Of a stretch of DNA of 64,000 nucleotides, positions 34,913 through 43,535 are shown piece by piece (the stretch's first letter is position 1; each line of letters opens with the position of its first letter). A program made the translations under genes and the position numbers. Origin of the DNA: JAHECQ01 sp963775125 (GTDB lineage: Bacteria; Actinomycetota; Acidimicrobiia; Acidimicrobiales; SZUA-35); NCBI GenBank assembly GCA_963775125.1, contig CAVZHQ010000007.1:992001-1056000 (forward strand), read 5' to 3'. The notes beneath the pieces were generated by a model, which was not told the origin of the DNA, searched no databases, and saw nothing but the letters and a program-made list of their open reading frames with translations.

Positions 34913-35074
34913 CTGACCACAACCACAGAACCCACCTACAGCGAGAGACTCGATCGGCTCGAGGTCGCGGCCGCTGAGCTGCGAGCGATGATCGCCGAGA
35001 TGCTCGCCACCGCCCGCACGCTCGCTGAGCACGTCCGCTCACTGCCACTACCTGAAGAGGGCGTCAAGCAGTAG
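34913..35074 (+). CDS. short acidic coiled-coil peptide, start uncertain
   Basis: An open frame of 53 residues with strong coding character (YSERLDRLEVAAAELRAMIA, then EMLATARTLAEHVRSLPLP). It has GGAGG 8 nt upstream of a CTG at 34913. No ATG or GTG is available in frame near that point, so it may be a CTG start, a remnant, or the tail of a longer frame. Sits just inside segment 2. Confidence 0.35.
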   Translation: MTTTTEPTYSERLDRLEVAAAELRAMIAEMLATARTLAEHVRSLPLPEEGVKQ

Positions 35075-35148
35075 GCGACACCCTTCGACCAAACGACAAC
35101 CGACCGATGGCCCCGCTCACAAGGTGAGCGTCATCGCCCGGGCGGTAC

Positions 35149-35616
35149 CTATAAGTCGATTTTGTCGCCCACATTGCTGGGACCGGCGATCGTGGCTAGG
35201 AACTCCACACGTTCTGCGCTGTTGTTGATTGCCTGGTGCGCCACGCCGGCGGGAACCGAGACACCTGGCCCGCTGAAGCAACGATCTCAGCGTCAACGAA
35301 CTTCACGGTCAGCTCCCCGGACAGGACGTAGAAGAACTGGCTGGCTCGCTCGTGCATGTGCGGCGTTTCCGACGTGGCTGGCGGCATCATCTCGGCCACG
35401 ACGGCGAGGCTCTGCGCTGTCGTCAGTTCCCAGGCGTCGCACCCATTGCCCCACGAGCGGTGTACCGCATCTGACCTCGCAATGGCATGCGGCTGGGGGT
35501 CGCTGATGACAAGCAGTTCAGCAGAAACCCTCGACGGCGACAATCGGTGGTAGTTGGTGGCCAGCGAGGACCCACGGGGCAGATTCTCAGACCTGGACCA
35601 GTCGCTGGCCACCATT
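35149..35616 (-). pseudogene. frameshifted cupin-domain protein
   Basis: Two frames join to one cupin: MMPPATSETPHMHERASQFFYVLSGELTVKF and its upstream half (35616 down to about 35275), then GVSVPAGVAHQAINNSAERV and EFLATIAGPSNVGDKIDL in another frame to a stop at 35149. The metal-binding HxH...E...H cupin pattern is present (HMHERA, then VAHQAIN). One base is missing near 35275. The Met at 35616 is only a possible start. Cargo of segment 2, decayed. Confidence 0.7.
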
Positions 35617-35756
35617 ACGACGACGGGCAGCCAGGGAAGGAACAGCAAGAACCCAACCCACCCGCCGCCGACCTCGCTGCCTACACCTCGGGAGGTACGG
35701 GCAGCAGAACTTCGATGGTCTGACCGGTCCGAGCCTCGGGCGGCGCAGACCAACTA

Positions 35757-36212
35757 CCGAAGACCGCACGAGGCCCCAACGGACACGCCGGCGGATGGCG
35801 TTACACAGCAATGTCGACCGTCACAAACGCCAACGGACGAGGCACAGCGATACCGATCCGGGTCTCGCAACGGAACCGGAGATAGTTGCGGGCGAAGTCG
35901 TCACCGACGTTCCAGGCGCCAACATTGACATTCCCAGGGTTCAGCGGACCGTTCCGCCGCTTCCACGGACTCGAAGGCAGCAGCAGCCTGGTCGTCGGTC
36001 GTGAGGCCGAAGAGGGGAGGGCCTGCCCTCGGGGCCGATGGGGTCCACCCATCGGCATGACACTTCACCGTCGCAGGCGACGCCGCTCGGGACCAGCACG
36101 GCCCATCAGCGGTGATCGCTCGAAGCTCGGGATCGGCCGAAACCTCGTGGGTTGGCGAAGGCCCGGAGCGCCTTCGCCGACGCTCGTCGCTGGCGGACCT
36201 ACACTCTGAGGC
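35757..36212. other. intergenic stretch with no supported gene
   Basis: Several open frames exist but have Arg/Pro/Ser-rich composition and no recognisable motif. A minus-strand frame holds a plausible NYLRFRCETRIGIAVPRP segment that might be the tail of a lost gene. No repeat or RNA seen. Confidence 0.5.
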
Positions 36213-36521
36213 GTGACCGACGTGCGCCGGACTCCGCTCCGAGAAATGGTTGAGGCTCGTCGCAACGAGATCAAGGCCATAACGGCGCGCCATCACGGTC
36301 GGTCGATTGCGCTGTTCGGCTCCGTTGCGCGGGGCGACGACCACGCTGCCAGCGACCTCGACTTCATCGTCGAGTTCGAGCCGGGCACACGTCCGTTCGA
36401 GGTGCTCCTGCTCGGCGCAGAACTGGAGGCCGCGTTGGGTGTGCCCGTCGACGTCGGCACGCCTGAGACCCTACGCGCCCGGCTTCGTGACGAAGTTCTG
36501 GCCGAGGCTGTGCCCTTGTGA
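36213..36521 (+). CDS. mntA: MntA-type nucleotidyltransferase antitoxin
   Basis: 102 residues with the minimal nucleotidyltransferase motif GSVARGDDHAASDLDFIVE (GSxxRG, then DxD) near residue 35-55. In HEPN/MNT modules this enzyme AMPylates a Tyr on the HepT toxin. The stop overlaps the start of the next gene (GTGA), fixing the pair. Confidence 0.85.
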   Translation: MTDVRRTPLREMVEARRNEIKAITARHHGRSIALFGSVARGDDHAASDLDFIVEFEPGTRPFEVLLLGAELEAALGVPVDVGTPETLRARLRDEVLAEAVPL

Positions 36522-36853
36522 GCCGCCAGGATGCCTCCCGCCTGGCCGACATTCTCGCTGCGATCGAGGCGATCAACGATCATTTGACTCACGGCGGTCT
36601 TCATCAGGGGATCGTCTATGACGCCGTGCGGGTTCGTCTGATCGAGATCGGGGAGGCAGTGAAGGGCATCGACTCGGCGCTGCTCGACACGGAGCCGACC
36701 GTTCCATGGCGGGCGATCGCCCGAATGCGTGACCACCTCGCCCACCGGTACTTCGACTCCGACCACGCTGTCGTCGTCGATGTGGTCGAGAACGAACTCT
36801 CCCCGCTGGCCGCTGCTGTCGAGGCCGTCATCGATCGAGCAGGCAACCGCTGA
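36518..36853 (+). CDS. hepT: HepT-type HEPN ribonuclease toxin
   Basis: 111 residues from GTG. The HEPN catalytic motif Rx4HxY is exact in RDHLAHRY (about residue 69). This Arg/His pair cleaves RNA and the Tyr is the site AMPylated by MntA in the characterised system. All-alpha DUF86-type fold (IEAINDHLTHGG, then RLIEIGEAVKGI). Both genes look intact, unlike most of segment 2. Confidence 0.88.
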   Translation: MSRQDASRLADILAAIEAINDHLTHGGLHQGIVYDAVRVRLIEIGEAVKGIDSALLDTEPTVPWRAIARMRDHLAHRYFDSDHAVVVDVVENELSPLAAAVEAVIDRAGNR

Positions 36854-36956
36854 CGAGCTCGATTCCGACCACGACCATCTGAGGCGCACACGTGCTCGAC
36901 GGGCGTTCTCTTGAGTTCAGTCCCCAGGGATCGCAAGGAGTCCGGAGCCGTGGCGT

Positions 36957-36980
36957 GTATGCAGAATGTATGTCTTCTTG
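36957..36980 (+). repeat. copy of the ATGCAGAATGTATGTCTTC motif
   Basis: Identical to the start of the repeats at 34636 and 40764 and close to the sequence at 24496. Here it directly abuts an IS481-type fragment. Confidence 0.8.
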
Positions 36981-36982
36981 GC

Positions 36983-37111
36983 GGGGTCTGGCTGGTCTAG
37001 CCGATCGATCACCTTGGCCGGATTCGTGTCCGCATCAGATGCCGGCCGAGGTCGAGGCGTTGATCGTGGAGTTGCGCCGGGAGCATCCGGGTTGGGGGCC
37101 TCGGACGTTGT
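36983..37111 (+). pseudogene. IS481-type transposase fragment
   Basis: About 43 codons: GLAGLADRSPWPDSCPHQMP, then VEALIVELRREHPGWGPRTL. This is the N-terminal DNA-binding part of an IS481-like transposase. The DDE core is absent. The left edge coincides with the 20-bp repeated motif, the right edge fades near 37111. No ends or target duplication seen. Confidence 0.75.
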
Positions 37112-37463
37112 TCTTCCAGCTCGTGGCCAGCGCGATGGCGTGGAGACCGGCCGGTTGGGCTGGGCGCGAGGGCTTCCAGCAGACGGGCTCCACTTCGGCC
37201 GATACCGAGCGGCTGTTCCCGGGTCGGTTCGGTGATTCTGTTGTCGTTCTCGGGCGGCTCCCACCGACCGGCGCCGAGCTCTTCGCCGACCTCGGTCCAA
37301 CTACCCGGCGGTTCGCTCTCACCGTCATCGCACGGAACGTCGGAGACGCTTCGACCCCCATCCGTCTGTTGTCAGTCGGTCGAGAGATGGCCATCAATGC
37401 ACGTACTCTGGGACCCTGACGACGGACGTCGGTGTATGGAGCACGAATCACAAGGGGGCCGAG

Positions 37464-38081
37464 ATGGCTGATGTACGAGCGATGACCCGGGCTGAAGGCG
37501 AGGAACTCGTCGAGTACTTGCGCACTATTCCCAGCGAGTCCTGGACAGCGTCGACAGTCTGTGACCCTTGGACTGTCAAACACCTGGTGGCTCATCTGAC
37601 CGCACTCAGCAACCAAACGCTGCCCAACTTCATGAGGCGCATGATCGCCACCGGCTTCAACTTTCAGAAGGTTGTCGATGGCGACCTGCAGAAGTACTTG
37701 GGTGAACAGGGTCCCATGATCGACAAGCTCGAATCGTCGATCCAGACTCCCACCACACCGAAGATGCTGAACCACGTGGCGCTTGGCGAGTTCATGTGTC
37801 ATGGCGAGGACATCCGCCGGGCGCTGGGCGATCATGGTGAACACCCGTCGGCGCACGTCACCGAATTGGGCCCGATGTATGTGAAGCAAGGCAAGCCGTT
37901 GCAGGCGAAGAAGCGGACTGAGGGGCTGTCGTTGCGAGCGACCGACGGAGACTTCGCCTGGGGCGAAGGTCCCGAAGTCGCTGGCCCGGGAATTGACTTG
38001 ATCATGGCGATGACCGGCAGGGCCGAGGCTCTCGACCGCTGCACGGGCGACGGCGTCGAGATCATGCGATCTCGCAGCTGA
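37464..38081 (+). CDS. DinB/mycothiol-dependent maleylpyruvate isomerase family protein
   Basis: 205 residues. The N-terminal helical bundle has WTASTVCDPWTVKHLVAHLT, with the His near residue 42 that in this family helps bind a metal, and another His-containing motif FMCHGEDIRRALG (about 112). Family members bind metal and mycothiol to isomerise or conjugate small molecules. Function not fixed. Intact cargo in segment 2. Confidence 0.7.
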   Translation: MADVRAMTRAEGEELVEYLRTIPSESWTASTVCDPWTVKHLVAHLTALSNQTLPNFMRRMIATGFNFQKVVDGDLQKYLGEQGPMIDKLESSIQTPTTPKMLNHVALGEFMCHGEDIRRALGDHGEHPSAHVTELGPMYVKQGKPLQAKKRTEGLSLRATDGDFAWGEGPEVAGPGIDLIMAMTGRAEALDRCTGDGVEIMRSRS

Positions 38082-38140
38082 CTCCACGGCTCGTTCGCCG
38101 TGACGGAAAGCGGCGGACCCAAGCCCGTGAAAGTTTGACA

Positions 38141-38700
38141 TCACGCTCGGGCCGAAGTGGCGGGCTGTCCAACGATTGACGACGGATTACTGCGTGTCGA
38201 TAGCGGGCGGGGTGGCGTTGACGAGGCGAACGCAGCTGAAGTCCTACCGACCATTTTCACCAGCTCGACCAGAGGCCACAGATCAGGTATCAGACGGAGT
38301 TCGATCCGCGCCTCGAGGTGGGCGACAACGAGGTCGCTCATTGCTGTGACTGCAATCGGCTCGACCGCCTCCTGGCTGATCCATCGTCCCGACGTGTCGG
38401 GCCAGGGTGTGAAATCCCTGCCGTCGAAGTCGTAGCGGTACAGCTGCGTGGAGCACGTTCGGTCGAGCCAGGTAGCGTCGATGGCGTGTAGCCGGTGTGC
38501 GCTGGTCGCCAGGAGTTTGCGGAACTCGACGCGCTCGCCGGAATTGCGTGGCCTGGCCGTCACCCGTGGGCAGTCTCGGGGGAACCGGTAGGGGGCGCAT
38601 GCTCGCGTCGATCGCCCAGACCGCAGGGCGCTGCTTCGGGTTGCTCCTGGGTATGTGGGGCTCGAAGCGAACGATCGACGGGTTCTCGCTGAAGTGGTGA
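38141..38700 (-). pseudogene. frameshifted DUF6886-like protein
   Basis: One frame near 38690-38600 reads HHFSENPSIVRFEPHIPR, then PAVWAIDASMRP. Another continues PYRFPRDCPRVTARPRNSGE and, to about 38145, VHAI-type HRLHAIDATWLDRT and LRLIPDLWPLVELV. These join across a frameshift near 38595 to one protein of about 190 residues typical of DUF6886. No start codon remains in the first frame. Likely dead. Confidence 0.6.
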
Positions 38701-38836
38701 AGGCAACCAAGCGCCCAGCATCCCGGTCAGACACCTAGTCGGCGGGGAACAGCGCGAAGCACTGCGTGCGGCGCGATGACGTTGCATCGGGTGGTCTCCG
38801 GGCGATCGCGCTCTGAACGCCGAGTAGCGTGCGACG

Positions 38837-39971
38837 ATGGCCGACGAGGACGACCCCTTCATCGCTGCACACCTGGCGGATCCGTATCCCTTCTACCGGC
38901 GGCTCCGTGACAACGAGGACGATCTCGTCGCGGTTCCTCGTCGTGGTGTGCTGCTCGCTGCTCGCCACGACGTGGCTCGCATGGTGCTGCGCGACCACGG
39001 CACCTACCGCTCCGGCCTCGGGGTGCAGTGGCTCCCGATCGACCAGGCCGTGGCAGGCGCGCCACGTTCATCGAGAACGACCCGCCGGCCCACACCCGTG
39101 TTCGCCGAGCCGTGCAGCGGTGGTGCACGCCGCGCGCGATCGCACGAGATGTCAGCGATGATCGACACGGTGGTCGACGGAACTGGTCGACGAGTTCGTC
39201 GACGCCGGCGGTGGAGACGTCATGAGGGCACTGGCTCGCCCTATCCCGGTCAGGGTGATGAGCGAGTGGCTCGGACTCGATCTCCCGGCAGAGGCAACAG
39301 TGTGGGCGGAGCCTCGTTCCGGCTCGGCGCACCCGATCCGCCGCCGGACGCCGAGGAGCAGATCGGCAGGTTCCTCGTGTGGGCGTTCGGCGAAGGCCTC
39401 GCCACCGTTCGGCCAGGCGGCTTCGCCGAGGCGATTCTCGCCGGCGGCGACGATGACGGTCTCGAGGATGACGAACCCTTCATCGCGCTGGCGTCGATCA
39501 TCATCGCCGGCCTCGACACGACAGTTCACATGATCGGTAACGGCATCGCCGCGCTCGCCGCGAACGTCGACCAGTTCGAAGCGCTCCTCGACGACCCGAG
39601 CCGATCTAGCGCCTTCGACCGTGGAGGAGATACTCCGATTCGATGCGCCGGTGCGGTTCTTCCTGCGCCGGACCGACGACGGGCGATCGATCGTGGTGCT
39701 GTACGGCGCTGCGAACCGTGACGAGCGCTGTGTTCACGATCCCGATCGGTTCCGGATCGATCGAGACGTGTCGGCGCATCTTGCGTTCGGATCGGGGATC
39801 CATCTGTGCCTCGGGGCACCACTCGCTCGGCTCGAAGGGGCAGCGGTGTTCCGGAGCCTCGCCGAACGTGTGAGCTCGATCGACGTTCTGCCTGGCGCGG
39901 TTCGAACCGATTCAGCAGCGATCAGAGGTTTCGCCGACCTGCCGGTGCGCCTGACTGCACGCTCGCGCTGA
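38837..39971 (+). pseudogene. cytochrome P450 broken by several frameshifts
   Basis: Starts in one frame with MADEDDPFIAAHLADPYPF, shifts near 39060 to FIENDPPAHTRVRRAVQRW, then to MRALARPIPVRVMSEWLGLD. It shifts again to FIALASIIIAGLDTTVHM (I-helix) and ends VEEILRFDAPVRFFLRR with the heme loop FGSGIHLCLGAPLARLE. Order and spacing match a P450 of about 390 residues, but at least four frame changes make it non-functional. Confidence 0.85.
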
Positions 39972-40069
39972 CGAGGCGCGGTCGGCCGAACGACGGCCGC
40001 TGATGCTCACGGTGAGACGGGATCGTCGGTCTGCTCACGATCCTGGCATGGCCATGCATCAGCGGCAGG

Positions 40070-40369
40070 TCAGGCAATGACGAGTGGCTCGATCTGGTCG
40101 AGTGCTGCGGCCAGGCGGTCTCGTTCGACTTCGATCTCGTAGCGGCTCTGTAGGTTCAGCCAGAACCGTTCGCTGGTGCCAAAGTACCGGGCGAGTCGAA
40201 GGGCCGTGTCGGCGGTGATGCCGCGTTTGCCGTGCACGATCTCGTTGATTCGGCGTGGCGGCACACCAATGGCCACGGCGACGCGGTGTTGGGTGACACC
40301 GAGTGGCTCGAGGTATTCGAGCATCAAGACTTCGCCGGGGTGGATGGGTTCCATGGTGGGTGTGGTCAT
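40070..40369 (-). CDS. higA: HigA-type antitoxin
   Basis: 99 residues: MEPIHPGEVLMLEYLEPLGV, then TQHRVAVAIGVPPRRINEIV, the classic HigA helix-turn-helix with HPGEVL lead. It lies 12 bp after the toxin gene, the toxin-first order characteristic of higBA. It would bind HigB and the operator upstream of higB. Confidence 0.9.
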   Translation of the reverse strand: MTTPTMEPIHPGEVLMLEYLEPLGVTQHRVAVAIGVPPRRINEIVHGKRGITADTALRLARYFGTSERFWLNLQSRYEIEVERDRLAAALDQIEPLVIA

Positions 40370-40381
40370 GTCGATCTCCTG

Positions 40382-40663
40382 TCAGTGGTAGTCCACGATC
40401 TCGATGTCTTCGGGCCCGGCAGTCGTCCACCGGAAGCAGATGCGCCACTGGTCGTTGATGCGAATGCTGTACGTGTCGGCTCGATCGCCCCTCAGCTTCT
40501 CGAGGCGGTTTCCGGGCGGCACTCGCAGGTCGCTGATCTGGTCGGCGGCGTCCAGGATCAGGAGCTTGCGAAGGGCGGCGCGCTGGGTGGGTTGGTCGAG
40601 GCGTTTCGATCGTTGTCGTCGCCAGACCCGTTCGGTGTCTTTGTCTCGGAAGGACTGCAACAC
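40382..40663 (-). CDS. higB: HigB-type (RelE superfamily) toxin
   Basis: 93 residues from the GTG at 40663 (VLQSFRDKDTERVWRRQRSK); an earlier Met 12 codons upstream would lie within the promoter. The C-terminal half DRADTYSIRINDQWRICFRW is the RelE-fold mRNA interferase segment with Arg residues for ribosome-bound RNA cleavage. Expected length of HigB is about 92. Confidence 0.9.
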   Translation of the reverse strand: MLQSFRDKDTERVWRRQRSKRLDQPTQRAALRKLLILDAADQISDLRVPPGNRLEKLRGDRADTYSIRINDQWRICFRWTTAGPEDIEIVDYH

Positions 40664-40670
40664 CTCGACC

Positions 40671-40699
40671 ACTATAACGAAGTTCGTTATGAACGGCAA
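40671..40699 (-). promoter_or_regulatory. higBA promoter with embedded operator
   Basis: On the minus strand a -35 TTGCCG (40694-40699) and -10 TATAGT (40671-40676) are separated by exactly 17 bp. The near-perfect palindrome ATAACGAAxTTCGTTAT (40674-40690) lies between and over the -10, where HigA binding would block RNA polymerase. The start GTG is 8 nt past the -10, so the leader is very short or absent. Confidence 0.75.
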
Positions 40700-40763
40700 A
40701 CGTTATGTTCAGGTTCGAGTGGAGGCAGGTGCCCCATCGAGCGGTGCTCGGGCGTCGCCCACG

Positions 40764-40938
40764 AATGCAGAATGTATGTCTTCTCCGCACGACTGGGCGC
40801 TCTGCACGTCACGGCGTGGACAAATCGGGGCATGTAATCAGCTCAGCGGGTTGAGAACGCGCAGGCCGGACGCAACGTCACGTCCGAGTTCCAACTGGGG
40901 GTCAAGAGGTCGGGAGTTCGAATCTCCCCAGCCCGACG
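40764..40938 (+). repeat. third att copy (right end of the island)
   Basis: Copy of 34636-34813, ending in the tRNA-Pro 3' half (from 40892). Similarity to the tRNA flank continues about 28 bp beyond the acceptor end (GTCCAGGTCAGAGCCGGCC at 24431-24449 and 40946-40965), so the chromosome resumes here. Confidence 0.85.
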
Positions 40939-41114
40939 ATGAACGTCCAGGTCAGAGCCGGCCTGGGTGACCAGGGCGCAGCAGGTCGCCCCGCCGGTGC
41001 CGAAGTGGGCGAGCTCCGCGCGGGCGTCGACGCGACCGCGGACAGCGCCACCCTCCCTGTCATGCCGACGCATCTGGTGGCGCTCGAGGCCGATGCCGAG
41101 GCAGAGTCCACCGC

Positions 41115-41487
41115 CGCGCATCTCCGAGCAGCTGAATGCCGACCTGTACGACCTGCGTCCGCCCGACCCACCCCTCGATGCGACCAACCTGCAGAACATG
41201 CGACCGCTGCTGTTGCTGTTCGCCGTGTTCGCCGCGGGATCCGGTCGGCCCTGGGTTGGCAGGCGGCCCTGCTCTCGGTCATCGGCATGCCCGTTGGCGT
41301 CGCCCTCGGACGTCTGAGCTGGAGGGTCGTCGCCGGTCACACGCCCTTGGTGTTCGCTCCACCGTGGGCGATTGCGACGCTGCTGCTGGCAGGACCGCTG
41401 ACCCTTCTCATCGCCAACCTCATCGCGACCTTGCCCGGGTGGCGGGCCTCGAGGCTGCGCCCGGCCGAGCAGTTGCGACACGAGTAA
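41115..41487 (+). pseudogene. remnant of an FtsX-type ABC permease
   Basis: One frame gives QLNADLYDLRPPDPPLDATN, then LQNMRPLLLLFAVFAA; a second gives RSALGWQAALLSVIGMPVGV and ends NLIATLPGWRASRLRPAEQL. These are the end of the extracytoplasmic domain and the last two helices of a MacB/FtsX-like permease, joined by a frameshift and a deletion of about 30 codons. The 5' two thirds are missing, probably lost at the island boundary. Confidence 0.65.
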
Positions 41488-41621
41488 GGCGTCGCTCCGG
41501 GAGCTGGATGGTTCCGGTCGGCTCGCTCGATGGCTGCGTCAGGGACAGTCCGATGTTTGGGGAATCGTCGCTTCTGCAAACCGGTAGCCGTCCACATGCT
41601 GGCAGATGTATGCTGATTTGC

Positions 41622-41816
41622 ATGCAAAGCACCAGCGTTCGGATCGACAGCGCCACCCACGACGAGCTCAAACGCCTCGCAGCCGAACTCAACACCACCG
41701 TCGGCAATACCGTCTCCCTCGCCGTACGGGCACTGCGTCAAGACCGAGTAGGCACCGACCTCGCCACCCCGCTACGAGACGACGAGATCAACTGGCTCGA
41801 TGCTGACCTCGGGTGA
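41622..41816 (+). CDS. MazE/CopG-like antitoxin
   Basis: 64 residues: MQSTSVRIDSATHDELKRLA, then AELNTTVGNTVSLAVRAL. A ribbon-helix-helix DNA-binding N-terminus and an acidic tail (LRDDEINWLDADLG) that would block the toxin. It overlaps the next gene by 17 bp. Confidence 0.75.
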   Translation: MQSTSVRIDSATHDELKRLAAELNTTVGNTVSLAVRALRQDRVGTDLATPLRDDEINWLDADLG

Positions 41817-42141
41817 CGTCGTCGACCTCGAACTCGGCACACCCGAAGACAGGGAAGCCGGATTCCGACACCCCGCCGTCCTCGTGACCGCACAACGCAT
41901 CCTCGACGCCGAACCCTCCGTCGTCCACGTCGTCCCGCTCACGAGCACCATCAGGCCCTTCGGCTCCGAGATCACCATCGAACCCGACGACACCAACGGA
42001 CTCGATGTCGTCTGTGCCGCCCAATGCCAACACATCCGTGCGATCTCCCCTCGCAGGATCATCGGATCGCGTGGCAACGTCGGAACGTTCGTTCTGGCGC
42101 AGATCCGTGAGGGCCTCACCGTCCTTCTCGACCTTCCCTGA
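41800..42141 (+). CDS. MazF/PemK-type endoribonuclease toxin
   Basis: 113 residues. The family core is seen in GDVVDLELGTP, FRHPAVLVTAQRIL, VHVVPLTSTIRPFGSE and AAQCQHIRAISPRRI, including the Arg and Thr/Ser of the RNA-cleaving pocket. Translated with the antitoxin. Sits between the island's right end and clpP; may have arrived with the island. Confidence 0.82.
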   Translation: MLTSGDVVDLELGTPEDREAGFRHPAVLVTAQRILDAEPSVVHVVPLTSTIRPFGSEITIEPDDTNGLDVVCAAQCQHIRAISPRRIIGSRGNVGTFVLAQIREGLTVLLDLP

Positions 42142-42282
42142 TCGTCGTGCCCGGTGACGGTGCCAAGATCACGCTCGAAGAACTCACGACCTAAGCGCGC
42201 CTGTTCGACAACGCCTGACTCCGATTCTGCCTGCGGCAGAGTCGGTTTCGGATGTCGGAGTCCGTCGCCAAACTGCCCGCTC

Positions 42283-42900
42283 ATGACCGACCCTGTCGCA
42301 CACCCCGTGTGGCCCGTGGCCCCCGACCGGCTGCTCGAGCAGCGCATCGTCATCCTGGGCGAGGCCGTGGACGAGCAGAGCGCCAATCGTATCGTCTCCC
42401 AACTTTTGCTTCTCTCCATCGAGGATCCCAAGACCGACATCTGCCTCTGCATCAACTCGCCCGGAGGCTCCGTGCTTGCTGGCCTGGCGATCTACGACAC
42501 CATCCAACTCATCCCCAACGACGTGTCCACCGTCGCCTTCGGGCTCGCCGCCAGCATGGGTCAGATCCTGTTGTGTGCGGGTACGCCGGGAAAGCGTTTC
42601 GCCCTGCCCAACGTCCAGGTTGTCATGCACGAGGGCTCAGCCGGCCTCGGCGGTTCAGCGGCCGACGTGGAGATCCAGGCTGCCAACCTGCTCGACACGC
42701 TCGCACGAATGCGACGGATCATCGCCCGCCACACAGGCAACTCGATCGAACAGGTCGAAGCTGACGTCGGGAGGGATCGATGGTTCAATGCCAAGCAGGC
42801 GCTCGAGTACGGATTCATCGACCACATCGCAACGGCGATACACGACTTCGTTCCGGTACGAGCAAGTCGCAACGTCGGCCCGGGGGGCGCAGGCCGATGA
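42283..42900 (+). CDS. clpP: ClpP protease subunit with intact triad
   Basis: 205 residues from MTDPVAHPVWPVAPDRLLEQ. Catalytic Ser in FGLAASMGQILL (about residue 90), His in VQVVMHEGSAG (about 115) and Asp in VGRDRWFNAKQALEYGFID (about 165), all aligned with E. coli Ser97, His122 and Asp171. His is followed by EG instead of the usual QP. No Clp ATPase is in the window. Coupled to a second clpP by 4 bp, as in actinobacterial clpP1P2. Confidence 0.9.
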   Translation: MTDPVAHPVWPVAPDRLLEQRIVILGEAVDEQSANRIVSQLLLLSIEDPKTDICLCINSPGGSVLAGLAIYDTIQLIPNDVSTVAFGLAASMGQILLCAGTPGKRFALPNVQVVMHEGSAGLGGSAADVEIQAANLLDTLARMRRIIARHTGNSIEQVEADVGRDRWFNAKQALEYGFIDHIATAIHDFVPVRASRNVGPGGAGR

Positions 42901-43535
42901 GTACCTACACGATCCCGAGCGTGGTCGAGGCGACCCCGCGGGGCGAACGGTTCGCCGATGTCTTCAGCCATCTGTTGTCACAGAGAATCGTGTTGATCGG
43001 CACTCCGATCGACGACGGCGTCGCAAACGTCGTCGTGGCGCAGATGCTTCATCTGGCGGCGGAATCACCGGCGGACATTCACCTGTACGTGAACTCGCCG
43101 GGCGGTTCGTTCAGCTCGTTGATGGCCATCTACGACACGATGCAGTTCGTGAGCCCCGACGTGAGCACCCTCTGTCTGGGGCAGGCCGCGTCGACCTCGG
43201 CGATCCTCGTGGCGGCGGGAGCTCCGGGGAAGCGGTCGCTTCTCCCGCACGCTCGAGTCGTGCTCCAGCAACCGCACACCGAGACCAGCCGTGGATCGCT
43301 GAGCGACCTTGCGCTCGAAGCTGCTGAACTGGCTCGAATACGCAGCCAGGCCGAGGGCCTGTTGGCCGGGCACACCGGGCGCTCCCTGGAGCAGATCCGT
43401 ATCGACACCAACCGCGCTCTGGTTTTGCCTGGCCATCATGCGGTGGCCTACGGGGTCGCGGATCAGGTGATCGAACGGGCCGACTCAGGCGGCCAGCAGC
43501 ACCGGACGGTCGAAGCGCTGCGACCCGGCCCGTAA
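42897..43535 (+). CDS. ClpP-like subunit with degenerate catalytic triad
   Basis: 212 residues. Ser is conserved (LGQAASTSAIL, near residue 96), but the His position is Gln (ARVVLQQPHTE against RVMIHQP). The Asp position is Ala (DTNRALVLPGHHAVAYG against DTERDRFLSAPEAVEYG), in an ungapped alignment. Such a subunit would be structural or regulatory in a mixed ring, as with cyanobacterial ClpR. Start overlaps the previous stop. The 3' end overlaps the convergent regulator by 51 bp. Confidence 0.85.
   Translation: MSTYTIPSVVEATPRGERFADVFSHLLSQRIVLIGTPIDDGVANVVVAQMLHLAAESPADIHLYVNSPGGSFSSLMAIYDTMQFVSPDVSTLCLGQAASTSAILVAAGAPGKRSLLPHARVVLQQPHTETSRGSLSDLALEAAELARIRSQAEGLLAGHTGRSLEQIRIDTNRALVLPGHHAVAYGVADQVIERADSGGQQHRTVEALRPGP

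Larger units (their letters stand above)
24378..40938. mobile_element. composite integrated island at tRNA-Pro, two tandem segments
   Basis: The tRNA 3' half, starting in the anticodon loop, recurs at about 34768-34813 and 40892-40938, giving three att-like sites in the same orientation. Segment 1 (24.4-34.8 kb) has an integrase and excisionase-like gene; segment 2 (34.8-40.9 kb) has no integrase, like a cis-mobilisable remnant. Broken genes and toxin-antitoxin pairs fill the island. With the integrase split by an IS, the island is probably fixed unless a helper acts in trans. Confidence 0.8.

Noticed and set aside
35757..36212. Small hypothetical genes on both strands
   Set aside because: Composition and lack of ribosome sites suggest chance frames.
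24378..40938. Prophage
   Set aside because: No capsid, portal, terminase, tail or lysis genes; only integrase, excisionase-like, transposition and accessory genes.
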